Positions 32,779 through 41,292 of a DNA stretch of 51,235 nucleotides are shown here, in pieces (position 1 is the first letter of the stretch; the number at the start of each line of letters is the position of its first letter). The position numbers and the translations under genes were made by a program. Where the stretch lies: positions 1 through 51,235 of IMG/VR virus record IMGVR_UViG_3300050821_002043; one strand, given 5' to 3'. This DNA comes from a virus. The notes under the pieces were generated by a model. It had not been told where the DNA came from. It worked only from the letters and a program-made list of their open reading frames with translations, and did not search any database.

Positions 32779-35027
32779 GCGTGATTCATGGTTTCAAATC
32801 GTTTAAGGATCATGTCGTGAGCGGTTGTTTTATCTTTTCTAGCAACATCAAACTCCATCTTCTTATCTTTCCTAGCCTCATCGAGCTTCATTTTTGTTTC
32901 CTTAGTTTTAGCTTCCAGCATAACTTTCAGTAGTCCTTCCATCATCTTAGGATCGACTTTGGGTTGAGCCTTCTGGTTGGATTTCTGGGCTTTCTCCACT
33001 TGTTTTTTAAGTTGATCGGTGATTTTACCCAAACTCATCTGGACTTTGGTTAGCCGCTTATATTCGTTCTTTAGCGTTGGGTCGCCTTTAATAGCTTCCA
33101 AGTGCTGATGGTCGTGCGGGCCTGCGTTATCAAGTCTCGTTATTAATGACGCGGGATCACCTTGGCCGGATGAGAGTTGTTGAACCCTATTAGTTAAATC
33201 TCCAAAATGAGTCTGCAAATGTACCATCGGATTATCTTCCGGGATAACGTCGATCTTGGAACCGGGTAGCCCGAACATGATATTCTCCATCTCGGCTTTT
33301 TGAGCCTGACCACTAGGAACGCCCAAGTCCTCAAACTTCTTCCAGAACCTATCAACCTGAGATTGGCCTACTAAATTTCCGCCAATCATACGAAGTAGAT
33401 TCTGTCTCCCCTCGGCATCCATCGTCCCCATTAGTTGAGCAAGTCTATCAGCTACCACCTGTTGATTTTGAGGGCTACCATATCCAACGTTACGGACTGC
33501 TTTAACCGAGCAAACGTTTTCAAACTTTAACGCTTCTTCGGGGACGTTATCTTCCTCGATTAACTTCTTACGCATCGCTATCGCTTCTTCCCCGCCAGCG
33601 TCCTTTTCAGAAATGTTAGGGTCTAACATTCTTCGCAAAATCTCCTGATGCATGTCGTCTTGATGATGATAATCCCGGTCGTATGCGCCTCTTGTTAAAG
33701 TAGTTTGGGCGGTAACTTCTAGTTGTTGCTGGCCGAGGGTAGGAGCTGGAGTCTCGTCCACTCTCTGACGGTACTGACCGACGTTACCTTCAAGGGTGTT
33801 ATTTAAAAGCTGCTTGACACTCATCGGGCCGTCTAATTGAGCCCGCATCTGAGTCTGTAACGCTTCCCAATCGGGAGGGATAAAGTTTATTCCTGAAGCT
33901 CTAACAATGGGAGTTTGCTGGATTTTCTCCATCGCTTGTCCGGTCTTGGCTTGTAGCGAAATACCGCAGCTTGCCATCGCCCCGTTTATCAGCGTACACA
34001 TGAAACGGTTGGATAGATCGCGGAAATCAAAAATCTTAGGCCCCAATCCTTTTACCGAGTACCACATCCCATCAGGGCCAACATCGAAAAAGAACGGGTT
34101 AATAATCTGGTGGAACGATTCGTACATCCCTACCTTTTGAAATAGGAAATCATCCTCTCCCTCGTACCCATCTTCCTGATCTGGGGTGGTATCCAGAACA
34201 ATGCTCTGGGTAATTTTACCATCGAACTCTTTCATCAGATGGATTTTGTAGTAGATGCGAGCGGCTTTGTTTCCCCAGATACAATCACCCCTTCGTAACG
34301 ATGCTTCGTACTGAGTCCAAGCATGATGGTAGGAATCTTTTAAGGAATGCGGAGCGGCTTTGATAATAGCGTGCTTGGCTAGTTTTACGTTCCATCCACT
34401 CTTTTCGGAAACGTCTTTACTAATCTTTTTGTAGAGTTGAACCGGATCGTAATGACCTGCGATAACCATTTCTTCCAGTAAATCGAGGTCGCACATCGCG
34501 TTATCCGAAACCCACACCGAGTCATCCCGCTTGGAGATAAAATGCCATCCACGCTTGGAATCCCACATGATCGGCCCCCGACCGTGGACTACCTTCTGAT
34601 AGTTGGATAGCTGAACGTTATACTTGTACCCCTTCCATCCCCACAAAGTATCCGAATAACGTTGCGATAGTTTTTCGCTCCACTCGAAATTCTTTTGTTT
34701 ATTGTCCCCGTAATACAGTTCGATGTTGGCAGCTCTTGGTACTCCGAAGAATAGCTCGTAATAAGGGGTGGTAGCAGCCGCTACGTCGCCCTCGGCCTCA
34801 CGGAAATTGATATTAGCATCGTCCCCCCGTCCTGCCCTATCCATCTTCTCCTGATCGTACGGGCTAAGTCCGTCAATCAACTCTTGCACCATCGCCCGGT
34901 TACGGGAACGGGTGGAATCGCCTTCGCGTAACTCTTGAATCCTATCCCTTACTCCGGAAATCTTACTGACTCGGCTATCGGGAGGCAGCAGTGTTTCCTT
35001 ATCAAGGCTTAGGATGTCGTCTAACAT
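32775..35027 (-). CDS. Portal protein (750 aa)
   Basis: Long protein in the canonical place between terminase and scaffold. Residues ~1-130 are helical; a region with YELFFGVPRAANIELYYGDNKQKNFEW and SRYSDTLWGWKG-like helices, a wing-type central part (FHQIINPFFFDVGPDGMWYSVKG), and a long C-terminal charged helix ending in repeats of KxKMxxDxARKDKK type (KETKMKLDEARKDKKMEFD contains two copies) typical of podovirus portal barrels. It forms the dodecameric DNA gate at the vertex. Confidence 0.75.
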   Translation of the reverse strand: MLDDILSLDKETLLPPDSRVSKISGVRDRIQELREGDSTRSRNRAMVQELIDGLSPYDQEKMDRAGRGDDANINFREAEGDVAAATTPYYELFFGVPRAANIELYYGDNKQKNFEWSEKLSQRYSDTLWGWKGYKYNVQLSNYQKVVHGRGPIMWDSKRGWHFISKRDDSVWVSDNAMCDLDLLEEMVIAGHYDPVQLYKKISKDVSEKSGWNVKLAKHAIIKAAPHSLKDSYHHAWTQYEASLRRGDCIWGNKAARIYYKIHLMKEFDGKITQSIVLDTTPDQEDGYEGEDDFLFQKVGMYESFHQIINPFFFDVGPDGMWYSVKGLGPKIFDFRDLSNRFMCTLINGAMASCGISLQAKTGQAMEKIQQTPIVRASGINFIPPDWEALQTQMRAQLDGPMSVKQLLNNTLEGNVGQYRQRVDETPAPTLGQQQLEVTAQTTLTRGAYDRDYHHQDDMHQEILRRMLDPNISEKDAGGEEAIAMRKKLIEEDNVPEEALKFENVCSVKAVRNVGYGSPQNQQVVADRLAQLMGTMDAEGRQNLLRMIGGNLVGQSQVDRFWKKFEDLGVPSGQAQKAEMENIMFGLPGSKIDVIPEDNPMVHLQTHFGDLTNRVQQLSSGQGDPASLITRLDNAGPHDHQHLEAIKGDPTLKNEYKRLTKVQMSLGKITDQLKKQVEKAQKSNQKAQPKVDPKMMEGLLKVMLEAKTKETKMKLDEARKDKKMEFDVARKDKTTAHDMILKRFETMNHA

Positions 35028-35320
35028 TACGGAAGAATTATTCGGGAAGGTTCCTTTGGTTCTACGTTTTTACGTTTAGCGTCCTTTTGCAGTAACTCTG
35101 TTCGGATGTGTTTAAGTAGAACCCCAAGGTTATTTGAAGCGGGAGAGAATCCTTTGTTGTCTTGAACCGAATGGACTTGGGCAAAGTAAAACTTCGCATC
35201 GTTCTCGTACCCTATAACTATTTGGTACAATTCGGTAAGATCGTACTCGCGTTCACCATTCTTCTTGTTTAGGCCGGTGACTCGGTTTTGTATGTCGGAC
35301 TCTGACGGTTCTTCCAGCAA
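35027..35320 (-). CDS. Hypothetical protein (97 aa)
   Basis: Helical (LTELYQIVIGYENDAKFYFAQ, NNLGVLLKHIRTELLQKDAKR). Overlaps the 3' end of the upstream gene by 52 bases and meets the portal ATG at its last base. No family recognised. Confidence 0.5.
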   Translation of the reverse strand: MLEEPSESDIQNRVTGLNKKNGEREYDLTELYQIVIGYENDAKFYFAQVHSVQDNKGFSPASNNLGVLLKHIRTELLQKDAKRKNVEPKEPSRIILP

Positions 35321-35901
35321 AATGAAATTGGGTATTGAGACTGACGGGATTCGCTATCATTGATTTCTAGCATTGTCAACGGAAACCACACCTGGGAAGA
35401 ATTTACACAATGACAAACTCCACAATTTAATAGTTGAGAATCAGACGAAGTTTTATGTTCCCCTTTAGTCTCAGTTACCATCTTAGCTATAGTTTGGCAT
35501 ACTCCACCGCAGCCCTGAACTCGAATGTTTAGATGACATCCACGGCAAATAATAGCCCTTCGTTCTGCTTCTTCCTGGGATACGAACGGTTTTCCCTGCT
35601 TGCTCCATTCCAAATAAATTTTAGCAACATCCATAATATCTCCCCAGCTAAGCCTTGTATTTACCCACTGCGGGTCGCCGGTTTGATAGGTGCATAAATC
35701 AGGAGGTAGTCGGGAACAAAGTTGGGCCTGCATCTGTTCAAATAAATCATCGGGAATAGGAAGCCCGTTCGCTCTCCTATGTTCCTTTGCTTTTTCCACC
35801 CACGTATAAGGATCAGTGGCTTCGGTTTTATGTCCGGTTTCAGGATGAGTGTACGTGAACCCATCAGGAGGACATTCTTTTAAAGTTTTAAGCGTTTGCA
35901 T
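35269..35901 (-). CDS. Cys-rich zinc-binding-type protein (210 aa)
   Basis: Residues ~118-175 contain CRGCHLNIRVQGCGGVC and LLNCGVCHCVN, a dense set of Cys residues that could bind one or two zinc ions. The N-terminal part is a helical domain (DIMDVAKIYLEWSKQGKPF). Similar Cys-rich proteins sit next to terminase genes in several phages; a role in packaging or transcription is only inferred. Confidence 0.55.
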   Translation of the reverse strand: MQTLKTLKECPPDGFTYTHPETGHKTEATDPYTWVEKAKEHRRANGLPIPDDLFEQMQAQLCSRLPPDLCTYQTGDPQWVNTRLSWGDIMDVAKIYLEWSKQGKPFVSQEEAERRAIICRGCHLNIRVQGCGGVCQTIAKMVTETKGEHKTSSDSQLLNCGVCHCVNSSQVWFPLTMLEINDSESRQSQYPISFCWKNRQSPTYKTESPA

Positions 35902-37642
35902 ACCGGCTCAACGGCACCATTTCCTTAGCCCAACTCTGCCAGTTTTCGCTTCTAGTTCTACCTGAAATTACGGTTGCGGACGGCAAATATCCTCTGCGCA
36001 AACACAATTCCTGCATAACTGCAAAGCAATCTGAGAAATCTGGAGAACCTCCGATCAAATCGTGCATCTCTTTTTTGCTCTGGACTATGGAGCGAGGTGC
36101 GTATCTTTCGTAATCAATTTTACGTTGGCAAAATTCCTTAGCCGTCTGCACATCAAGTCCTCTAATCTGATTTCTTTCAACAGCTACTCTAACCTGCAAC
36201 CATAGTTGAGTAACTTTGTTTACAACCTCCTGCGCCCAAGTCCTAGGATTGATGTCGCTTACTGTTCGGTCTTTATCCGGGTACCCGCCAAATTCAACTT
36301 CAACAATATCCTCGCTCCATTCCCGCTTAAAAATAGCCGATACTCCTCCACCTTCTCCTGAAGAATCCATAGCAAAGTTTTCTGGATCAACCCCTCTAGA
36401 CTTACATTCCTCCCTAGTTTGACGAGCGATTTGGTAATGGATTGGTTCCTTGGAAGTGATATCAACTTTCAAACAAATAATTTCAGTAGGGCAAAGAACC
36501 CGATGATGAATATGAACTCCGTCAACTTCGCTATCGCATAACCCAACTTTTCCAAATCGTAATACCCTACGGTTTCCTCCCTCAAATGCAGGGTCTAAGG
36601 CAGCAACGAGTATTGGTTCATTAACCCACACTGGGTTATCTCTGGCATGGAATTTGTCCAACATTGAAGCCGTAAGAACAGTTTTGGTTAATCCTTCAGG
36701 AGGCCAGAACCCTCTACGCTCCTGCCAGTATCTAGGAGAATTTTCTCCGTATTGTTCTTTAGCTTTATCTAAATCCGACTGAGAAATCATTCCCGGATAC
36801 TTCTGATATCCAAGAATTACGTTAGGCGCTTTGTGTCCATCAAGATGAATGCAAACGCCCCCTCGTTTAGTTTTCCATTTCTCGCTTTCAACGGTGACCG
36901 AATCCCATCCAGCCGCAGGTTCGGACAAAAGACCGTGTTGATCGAATTGGGAATTTGCGTTCCCTAGCATAATAAGAAGAAACTTCTGGCAACCCGTTCT
37001 TAGGTTGATACAGGCATCGACAACCGCTTGTAGTGCTCCCGGGCCTTCATCAATCCCAACAATAACCTTTGGCGCGTGACGACCCTTAATTTGTTCGATT
37101 ACATCTTCGGTATCTCCCTGCTTAACGGCGACCCCAAAAATACCTTTGTCATCCTCTCCCTTAATGGTTTGAATCTTGGGCTTCGGATGTTGGACAACGT
37201 TTCCAAATCCGCATTGGCTTGTACGATAAAACTTGTGAACATCTTTCCATAAAAGCTCCCGTAATGACCCAAGGTTGGTAGAACTAATAGGACATTTTGT
37301 TTGTAACGGGTCAGCCATCCACGCGGCATTAATAAAACACGCTACGCAGGTGGATTTCCATGAAGCAGACGGGCCGGTAAACACAATCTCGCCACATCCA
37401 TGATAAGCCGAAATTAACTCATCCATCATCATTTCTGACCAGTCGTTCCAGATTAAAAGTGGTTTATCGTATCTGTTCCATATCAGATCGATGGCGCGGT
37501 GGAGATGTTCGTATGCTCCAAGGAATCCGGTTGCTCTGTGAAGGCTTGGTACTTCCGTGGGATGCACATCGAATGCCATCCACAACTCGATGTCGGCTTC
37601 TGTGCAACCGTCAGCAAAAGTTACCCCGTATTTTTGGATCAT
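35888..37642 (-). CDS. terL: Terminase large subunit
   Basis: 584 residues. Walker A variant TGPSASWKST (89-98, Lys96), Walker B VIVGIDEG (193-200, Asp198/Glu199), and LGNAN (226-230) as coupling motif. The nuclease domain begins with ALDPAFEGG (348-356, Asp350) and continues to MDSSGEGGG. Terminase pumps DNA into the procapsid using ATP and cuts the concatemer. The start is close to a GCAAGG-type site; the gene heads the leftward late unit, with a 12-bp inverted repeat just upstream. Confidence 0.85.
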   Translation of the reverse strand: MIQKYGVTFADGCTEADIELWMAFDVHPTEVPSLHRATGFLGAYEHLHRAIDLIWNRYDKPLLIWNDWSEMMMDELISAYHGCGEIVFTGPSASWKSTCVACFINAAWMADPLQTKCPISSTNLGSLRELLWKDVHKFYRTSQCGFGNVVQHPKPKIQTIKGEDDKGIFGVAVKQGDTEDVIEQIKGRHAPKVIVGIDEGPGALQAVVDACINLRTGCQKFLLIMLGNANSQFDQHGLLSEPAAGWDSVTVESEKWKTKRGGVCIHLDGHKAPNVILGYQKYPGMISQSDLDKAKEQYGENSPRYWQERRGFWPPEGLTKTVLTASMLDKFHARDNPVWVNEPILVAALDPAFEGGNRRVLRFGKVGLCDSEVDGVHIHHRVLCPTEIICLKVDITSKEPIHYQIARQTREECKSRGVDPENFAMDSSGEGGGVSAIFKREWSEDIVEVEFGGYPDKDRTVSDINPRTWAQEVVNKVTQLWLQVRVAVERNQIRGLDVQTAKEFCQRKIDYERYAPRSIVQSKKEMHDLIGGSPDFSDCFAVMQELCLRRGYLPSATVISGRTRSENWQSWAKEMVPLSRYANA

Positions 37643-37664
37643 CCTTGCAAACTCGTTAGACTTG

Positions 37665-37712
37665 TGCTAGGAAGCGCACGTTGCAACCAAGCACAATAGA
37701 CGCTTCCTAGCA
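37665..37712. repeat. 12-bp inverted repeat upstream of the terminase gene
   Basis: TGCTAGGAAGCG (37665-37676) and CGCTTCCTAGCA (37701-37712), a perfect inverted repeat with 24 bases between, in the divergent gap 37643-37784. Candidate operator or packaging-recognition site, or a hairpin. Confidence 0.6.
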
Positions 37713-37784
37713 ATGCGATTGTTCTATTTCGAGAAGCGGGAGCTGATTAAAAAGTGGGAGTAACGCGCTGTCCACCACGAGGAT

Positions 37785-37889
37785 ATGTCGGATAAATTCG
37801 AGGATGACGGTAAAGAAGCCGAATCCGATATCGCCCAAGCAATAGCCGATACCTTTAGGCTATGTGCGTACGAATTAAAGAAACTATGA
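37785..37889 (+). CDS. Small acidic protein (34 aa)
   Basis: ATG 37785 preceded by a GAGG ribosome-binding site; the stop overlaps the phosphoesterase ATG as ATGA. Sequence MSDKFEDDGKEAESDIAQAI... is acidic and helical. Function unknown; the overlap supports expression. Confidence 0.5.
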   Translation: MSDKFEDDGKEAESDIAQAIADTFRLCAYELKKL

Positions 37890-38689
37890 GTGCCAAATAC
37901 ATTGTTGCAATTTCTGATACTCACTGCGGATCGACATTGGGGTTATCGGTTAAACATCTTTTGGATGACGGAGGTACCTACACCCCTTCCCCTCTCCAAA
38001 ATAAACTGTGGGAACATTGGAAAGATTTCTGGAAATGGACGTATCGGATCATAGGTAACGAACCATTCATTTTGGTTCACAACGGAGACATAGTTGATGG
38101 AGTACATCATAGGACGACGACATTATCTTCTCATAATCTCACTATCCAATCCCGGTTGGCGGCTGAAATCTTAGAACCCCATATCTCAAGGGCTTTAGCG
38201 TATTATCAGATTAGGGGAACAGAAGCCCACGCCGGGCAATCGGCTCAAGAAGAAGAAGCGTTAGCGTGTGTGCTTGGAGCGGTACGAGATAAGAAATCAG
38301 GTCAGTATGCAAGGTGGGAATTGTGGATGGAGTTTGGTAATGAATTACTACATTTTTCCCATCATATAGGTTCAACAACAAGTACCGCCTACGAGTCCAG
38401 CGCCCCAATGAGGGAGCTAGTAGCTGCGTTTGTTGAGGCCGGGCAGTTCCGTCAACGCCCACCAGATATGATTATCCGCTCTCATCGTCATAGGTACACC
38501 GAAGTTAAAACTCCGAATGGTAGAATTATCGTAACCCCCGGGTGGCAGTTGCGGACACCCTTCGTTTTTAAAATAGATCGCATGCGCGCTCCGATGTTGG
38601 GAGGAATTGTGATCGGTAGAGGAGATGAGGGGGTGTACGTCAGGGAAAGAATTTACACGTTAGAACGCGGTGAAGTTGTAAAGGTATGA
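37886..38689 (+). CDS. Calcineurin-like metallophosphoesterase
   Basis: 267 residues from ATG 37886, supported by the ATGA overlap; an in-frame start eight codons upstream is possible. Motifs are SDTH (10-13), GDIVDG (67-72), GTEAH (111-115, in place of GNHD/E), HHIG (159-162) and SHRHR (199-203, in place of GHTH). This is the dinuclear metal site of phosphodiesterases; the substrate may be nucleic acid or a nucleotide. The next gene begins four bases before its stop. Confidence 0.75.
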   Translation: MSAKYIVAISDTHCGSTLGLSVKHLLDDGGTYTPSPLQNKLWEHWKDFWKWTYRIIGNEPFILVHNGDIVDGVHHRTTTLSSHNLTIQSRLAAEILEPHISRALAYYQIRGTEAHAGQSAQEEEALACVLGAVRDKKSGQYARWELWMEFGNELLHFSHHIGSTTSTAYESSAPMRELVAAFVEAGQFRQRPPDMIIRSHRHRYTEVKTPNGRIIVTPGWQLRTPFVFKIDRMRAPMLGGIVIGRGDEGVYVRERIYTLERGEVVKV

Positions 38690-38949
38690 GTCTCCCTAAA
38701 ATTAGCATGACTGAATGGCTGGAGGCTGAACGAGCGTCTACCAAGGATCGGTTTGAACCTCAACCAAAAGGTTCGTTGACTGTTGAGCAATACGCCAAGG
38801 CAAGAGTGTTATCCTATAGTCGGGCGCAAACGGTGTTAAGCTTGCTGTGCCATACTGGCCATGCCAGCAGGAAAAGATGGTACGATGGGAGAAGCGGGAC
38901 AAGGATGGTGTATTGGCTTAAACCTAAAAAAGAGTGGCCGAAAAAATGA
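38686..38949 (+). CDS. Winged-helix-like phage protein (87 aa)
   Basis: SLTVEQYAKARVLSYSRAQT followed by VLSLLCHTGHASRKRW and TRMVYWLKP fits a small winged helix-turn-helix with a beta-wing, likely DNA-binding. ATGA overlaps on both sides. Confidence 0.6.
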   Translation: MSLPKISMTEWLEAERASTKDRFEPQPKGSLTVEQYAKARVLSYSRAQTVLSLLCHTGHASRKRWYDGRSGTRMVYWLKPKKEWPKK

Positions 38950-39155
38950 GCACCCGGTACGACCAAATGATTGACGGGGATTGGCATCCCTTAAAGCGTA
39001 AGAATCAGCGTACTCAATGCTGTGCCTGCGGTTTAACTCACGTCGAAGAATACCGAGTTAGGAACGGTGTGATAGAGTGCCGGGTATGGGTTGATAGCAA
39101 AGCTACATATTGCCGCAGGAAACGTATGGGGATTAAGATTGTTCGTCGGAAGTAG
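38946..39155 (+). CDS. Small zinc-ribbon-like protein (69 aa)
   Basis: Starts at ATG 38946 in ATGA overlap with the preceding stop. CCACGLTH and later single Cys residues (ECRVW, YCRRK) could form one zinc site. Basic C-terminus (RKRMGIKIVRRK). Function unknown. Overlaps the convergent 39133 gene by 23 bases. Confidence 0.55.
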   Translation: MSTRYDQMIDGDWHPLKRKNQRTQCCACGLTHVEEYRVRNGVIECRVWVDSKATYCRRKRMGIKIVRRK

Positions 39156-39363
39156 ATTCTGCTTCTTTCCTATTCTGAAGATAATCGTTAATAGAGATTG
39201 AGAGCCGTTCCACTCCTTCAACCGAGCAGCCTTCCAGCCAGCTTAGGATCGCGTCCTCAGCTGCTCCAAACCCCAGTCCGTCCTGGATTGAGCGCAACAT
39301 TCGGGTAGCGGCGCAGTCTAGGACTATTTTTGCTTCTTCGGTTTTCTCTTGGAGCGCGTGCAT
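39133..39363 (-). CDS. Hypothetical protein (76 aa)
   Basis: Helical, acidic C-terminus (AEDAILSWLEGCSVEGVERL). Unrecognised. Last gene of a short leftward unit that starts at 40136, three bases from the next. Confidence 0.45.
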   Translation of the reverse strand: MHALQEKTEEAKIVLDCAATRMLRSIQDGLGFGAAEDAILSWLEGCSVEGVERLSISINDYLQNRKEAESTSDEQS

Positions 39364-39365
39364 GT

Positions 39366-39638
39366 TTAACTCACTTTGGAGACAGGCGGAGCTTCTTTTA
39401 CAGCTCGTTTAAGTTCGCGTTGAATCCATACGCGATCAGGCCACGGAACACAGGAATGCATTGAGCCTAGAAATGGTTTGTTAATTCTAACAACTGTAGA
39501 ACAATCAGGGCAAATCCCGTAGTGATGATGCCCTCTCCACCAAGTATGTTCCAAACACCAACTATAAAAATCCTGAGACATCGGCATTGTCTTTGGATCA
39601 TAAGTTTCGGCAGTAACTCCAGGCGGATAGGTTTTCAT
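39366..39638 (-). CDS. His/Trp/Cys-rich small protein (90 aa)
   Basis: WCLEHTWWRGHHHYGICPDC, followed by MHSCVPWPD, suggests a zinc site of CxxC...C plus histidines. A few phage proteins with this layout are known only as hypothetical. ATGA overlap with the upstream gene. Confidence 0.5.
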   Translation of the reverse strand: MKTYPPGVTAETYDPKTMPMSQDFYSWCLEHTWWRGHHHYGICPDCSTVVRINKPFLGSMHSCVPWPDRVWIQRELKRAVKEAPPVSKVS

Positions 39639-39877
39639 GTATAGGGCTCTTGAGACCTTTTTACCAAGGTTACGAATCCGAATGTTCTGATTCTGTCGGT
39701 GGTTAATATGTCACCGTCGTACCAGTGCCAAACTTGGTATCCGTCCTTCAAGCACTGTGACATTTCTAGGTTAATACGGTCAGCTTCTCGATTGAACATT
39801 GAAACAATATCATGGCCTGTCTCCCGGCTTAAAGCGGAGTGTGTGGTGTCGTGAGATAACCCTACTTTTGTGGACAT
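39635..39877 (-). CDS. Hypothetical protein with repeat-encoded N-terminus (80 aa)
   Basis: Starts with an AAGGAGA ribosome-binding site. Residues ~8-21 (SHDTTHSALSRETGHD) are encoded by an R-type repeat in the minus orientation; the same peptide pattern appears in the genes at 44097 (NALSEQTG) and 43495 (KQLSAQTG). The rest (CLKDGYQVWHWYDGDILTTDRI) is compact, function unknown. Confidence 0.55.
   Translation of the reverse strand: MSTKVGLSHDTTHSALSRETGHDIVSMFNREADRINLEMSQCLKDGYQVWHWYDGDILTTDRIRTFGFVTLVKRSQEPYT
39815..39855 (-). repeat. Junction repeat, R type, minus strand
   Basis: On the minus strand: CTCACGACACCACACACTC, CGCTTTAAGC, CGGGAGACAGGC. It closely matches the plus-strand copies at 43807 and 44097, and here too lies at a gene's 5' end in the sense orientation. 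Confidence 0.8.
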
Positions 39878-39917
39878 GATTTCTCCTTAAAAGCTTGGAG
39901 TTGTTGAAGTTGATACT

Positions 39918-40136
39918 CTACCGTAGTCGCAACTGGTCGATGGTCGAGGGGGTTGGTATTTCACCAACTGCGGCAGGTACTGTTGGCCTATCGTTTTCCT
40001 GCTCCGGCTGTCCGGTACAGACAGTTGATTCTGCATCCCCTCGCATTTCTTTTCGTTTGTTCCTGCGTCGCAAATTATGTAGCACTCGATTCTTGGATAT
40101 CCACTTTCTCTGTCTTTCCACATTGCTCATCGCCAT
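39918..40136 (-). CDS. Small basic phage protein (72 aa)
   Basis: N-terminus MAMSNVERQRKWISKNRVLHNLRRRNKRK is a basic helix of a type frequent in small phage DNA-binding proteins. Start at 40136 or 40130. Lies directly downstream of a promoter with four phased repeats, so it may be the regulated or autoregulating gene. The overlapping ORF in another frame is a shadow. Confidence 0.5.
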   Translation of the reverse strand: MAMSNVERQRKWISKNRVLHNLRRRNKRKEMRGDAESTVCTGQPEQENDRPTVPAAVGEIPTPSTIDQLRLR

Positions 40137-40137
40137 C

Positions 40138-40176
40138 GTTATACGTTGTTATACCGTTCGTTATACATCGTTATAC
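40138..40176. promoter_or_regulatory. Four phased GTTATAC repeats (operator array)
   Basis: GTTATAC at 40138, 40148, 40160 and 40170, with spacings of 10, 12 and 10 bases, about one helical turn apart. Immediately upstream of the leftward gene starting at 40136. On the minus strand each reads GTATAAC and one doubles as the -10 box. Candidate binding array for a regulator. Confidence 0.75.
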
Positions 40177-40187
40177 TAACGTGTCAA
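40160..40187 (-). promoter_or_regulatory. Leftward promoter overlapping the operator array
   Basis: Minus strand TTGACA (40187-40182), 16-base spacer, TATAAC (40165-40160). A near-consensus sigma70-type promoter whose -10 and spacer lie within the GTATAAC repeats, so a protein bound to them would block or modulate it. Confidence 0.65.
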
Positions 40188-40204
40188 GAACTGATTTTAG
40201 GGCG

Positions 40205-40256
40205 GCCTGTCCCCAGAGCGTTGCATGCCCAACGGCGTCAAGAGAAAACGAAAATA
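40205..40256 (+). repeat. Junction repeat, L type, intergenic
   Basis: GCCTGTCCCCAGAGCGTTGCA, AACGGCGTCAAGAGAAAACG, AAAATAC. Closest to the copy at 43966-44017. It is not at an obvious gene end. On the minus strand it reads as an R-core upstream of the leftward promoter. Confidence 0.7.
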
Positions 40257-40604
40257 CGAGGGAGTTTTCAAAACCACTCCCCAGGGGTGTTTTGCAGGGA
40301 TAGTTTTGAGCTGGTAGGCGATCTACGCTGAGGGTAGAAATAAAGGATAGTTTTACGGAGGAGGTTATACGCCATCCACCATTGCAAAAAGAGAGCCTAC
40401 CATGCCACCGCACCCGTCACCCGATCCTAGGAATAAAGCATTCATTCTGTTAGGGTTACGCTGCAAGCGTGGCAGCTGCTAGCCCCTGAGCGTACAGGCA
40501 ACGCGCTAGGATGACCGTAGATTGGCGATCTCCTTGTCGATGATACAATCACCCTGCCGTTCAATCACAACGCCGTGTAGCCTGTCCTACGGCGTCGGTT
40601 AACC
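40257..40604. other. Intergenic region without recognised gene
   Basis: No convincing coding sequence. Contains a weak stem (GGGAGT at 40260-40265 with ACTCCC at 40276-40281), an isolated GCCTGTC at 40580-40586 and a GTACAGGCAACG segment near 40494 that recall the junction repeats. Together with 40137-40256 this is the largest non-coding gap and could hold a regulatory or replication site, not shown. Confidence 0.4.
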
Positions 40605-41042
40605 CTACTCCTTCGGCTGAACAGCTATCACGGTCTGCTGCGAGTACACCTTCAGCCCTCCCATAACCCCCGATCCTTGCTCAGCCTCCTGCCAGTTGTG
40701 CAACATAGAAGCTGAGTTGACTGCTGCTTTTACCTTGTCTGCTCCGGTGAATAGGATCGGTTCGGGCATCGTTTCGATGTGTTTTGCCAGGCGGCGTACA
40801 CCTTTACTCAGGCTGAGTTTGGTTTCCTTCGAGTCATCTTCGAGTAAGCTTTTCAGAGCATCTGAGGGTTTGATTGCAGGTTGATTGCGCTCCGGGCCAT
40901 TAGGTTTTGCTGGTGCAATTTGCCAGTTATCGCGCTTACTCCAGCTTATGACGGTGTTCTCGTTTAGGTTTAACCTACGAGCTGCTTCGCGAACCCCTAC
41001 AGCGATTGCAAGAGTCTTTACTGCTTCGCGGTCTGCTTTCAT
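40605..41042 (-). CDS. Helix-turn-helix DNA-binding protein (145 aa)
   Basis: KTLAIAVGVREAARRLNLNENTVISWSKRDNW (about 9-40) is a homeodomain-like HTH of the kind used by small terminase subunits and phage regulators. The remainder is helical and ends with a beta strand (KVYSQQTVIAVQPKE). It lies between the leftward operator and a rightward promoter, so it could be the repressor for the GTTATAC array or the missing small terminase; sequence alone does not decide. Confidence 0.6.
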   Translation of the reverse strand: MKADREAVKTLAIAVGVREAARRLNLNENTVISWSKRDNWQIAPAKPNGPERNQPAIKPSDALKSLLEDDSKETKLSLSKGVRRLAKHIETMPEPILFTGADKVKAAVNSASMLHNWQEAEQGSGVMGGLKVYSQQTVIAVQPKE

Positions 41043-41105
41043 TTGCGCTTCGCGCTAAGTGATAACGTTGAGTGCCCATTAAGTCAAACGGACAGGCAGC
41101 GCGAT

Positions 41106-41133
41106 TTGACAGCGGAAGCGGATTCGATATATT
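41106..41133 (+). promoter_or_regulatory. Rightward early promoter
   Basis: TTGACA (41106-41111), 16-base spacer, TATATT (41128-41133). Near-consensus promoter divergent from the HTH gene and preceding the rightward early genes. An isolated GACAGGC at 41091-41097 lies just upstream. Confidence 0.6.
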
Positions 41134-41136
41134 ATT

Positions 41137-41292
41137 ATGTATATGTTGAATGAACACGCGCAAGCGTTAGGACGCTTGAATCGAGGCGTTAAGAAAACAA
41201 TGAGTAAAGCTGCAATGAAACAACGAAAAAACGCCGCAAAACAACCGCGCAAAGCTAAAAAACAAAGATTTTTGACCTCCGCAAGCTACTAA
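41137..41292 (+). CDS. Small very basic protein (51 aa)
   Basis: Open from ATG 41137 to TAA 41290-41292, rich in Lys/Arg/Ala (KKTMSKAAMKQRKNAAK). It begins right after the promoter -10 box, so translation may start at the internal ATG at 41143 or 41200. A basic nucleic-acid-binding peptide is possible. Support is moderate. Confidence 0.4.
   Translation: MYMLNEHAQALGRLNRGVKKTMSKAAMKQRKNAAKQPRKAKKQRFLTSASY

Noticed and set aside
39887-40123. Alternative frame ORF in the leftward unit
   Set aside because: Overlaps the better-supported 39918-40136 gene, which starts just below the promoter and has a typical basic N-terminus.
40171-40413. Minus-strand 80-codon ORF in the large gap
   Set aside because: Covers the L repeat and the promoter/operator area, no ribosome-binding site or coherent domain; treated as non-coding.
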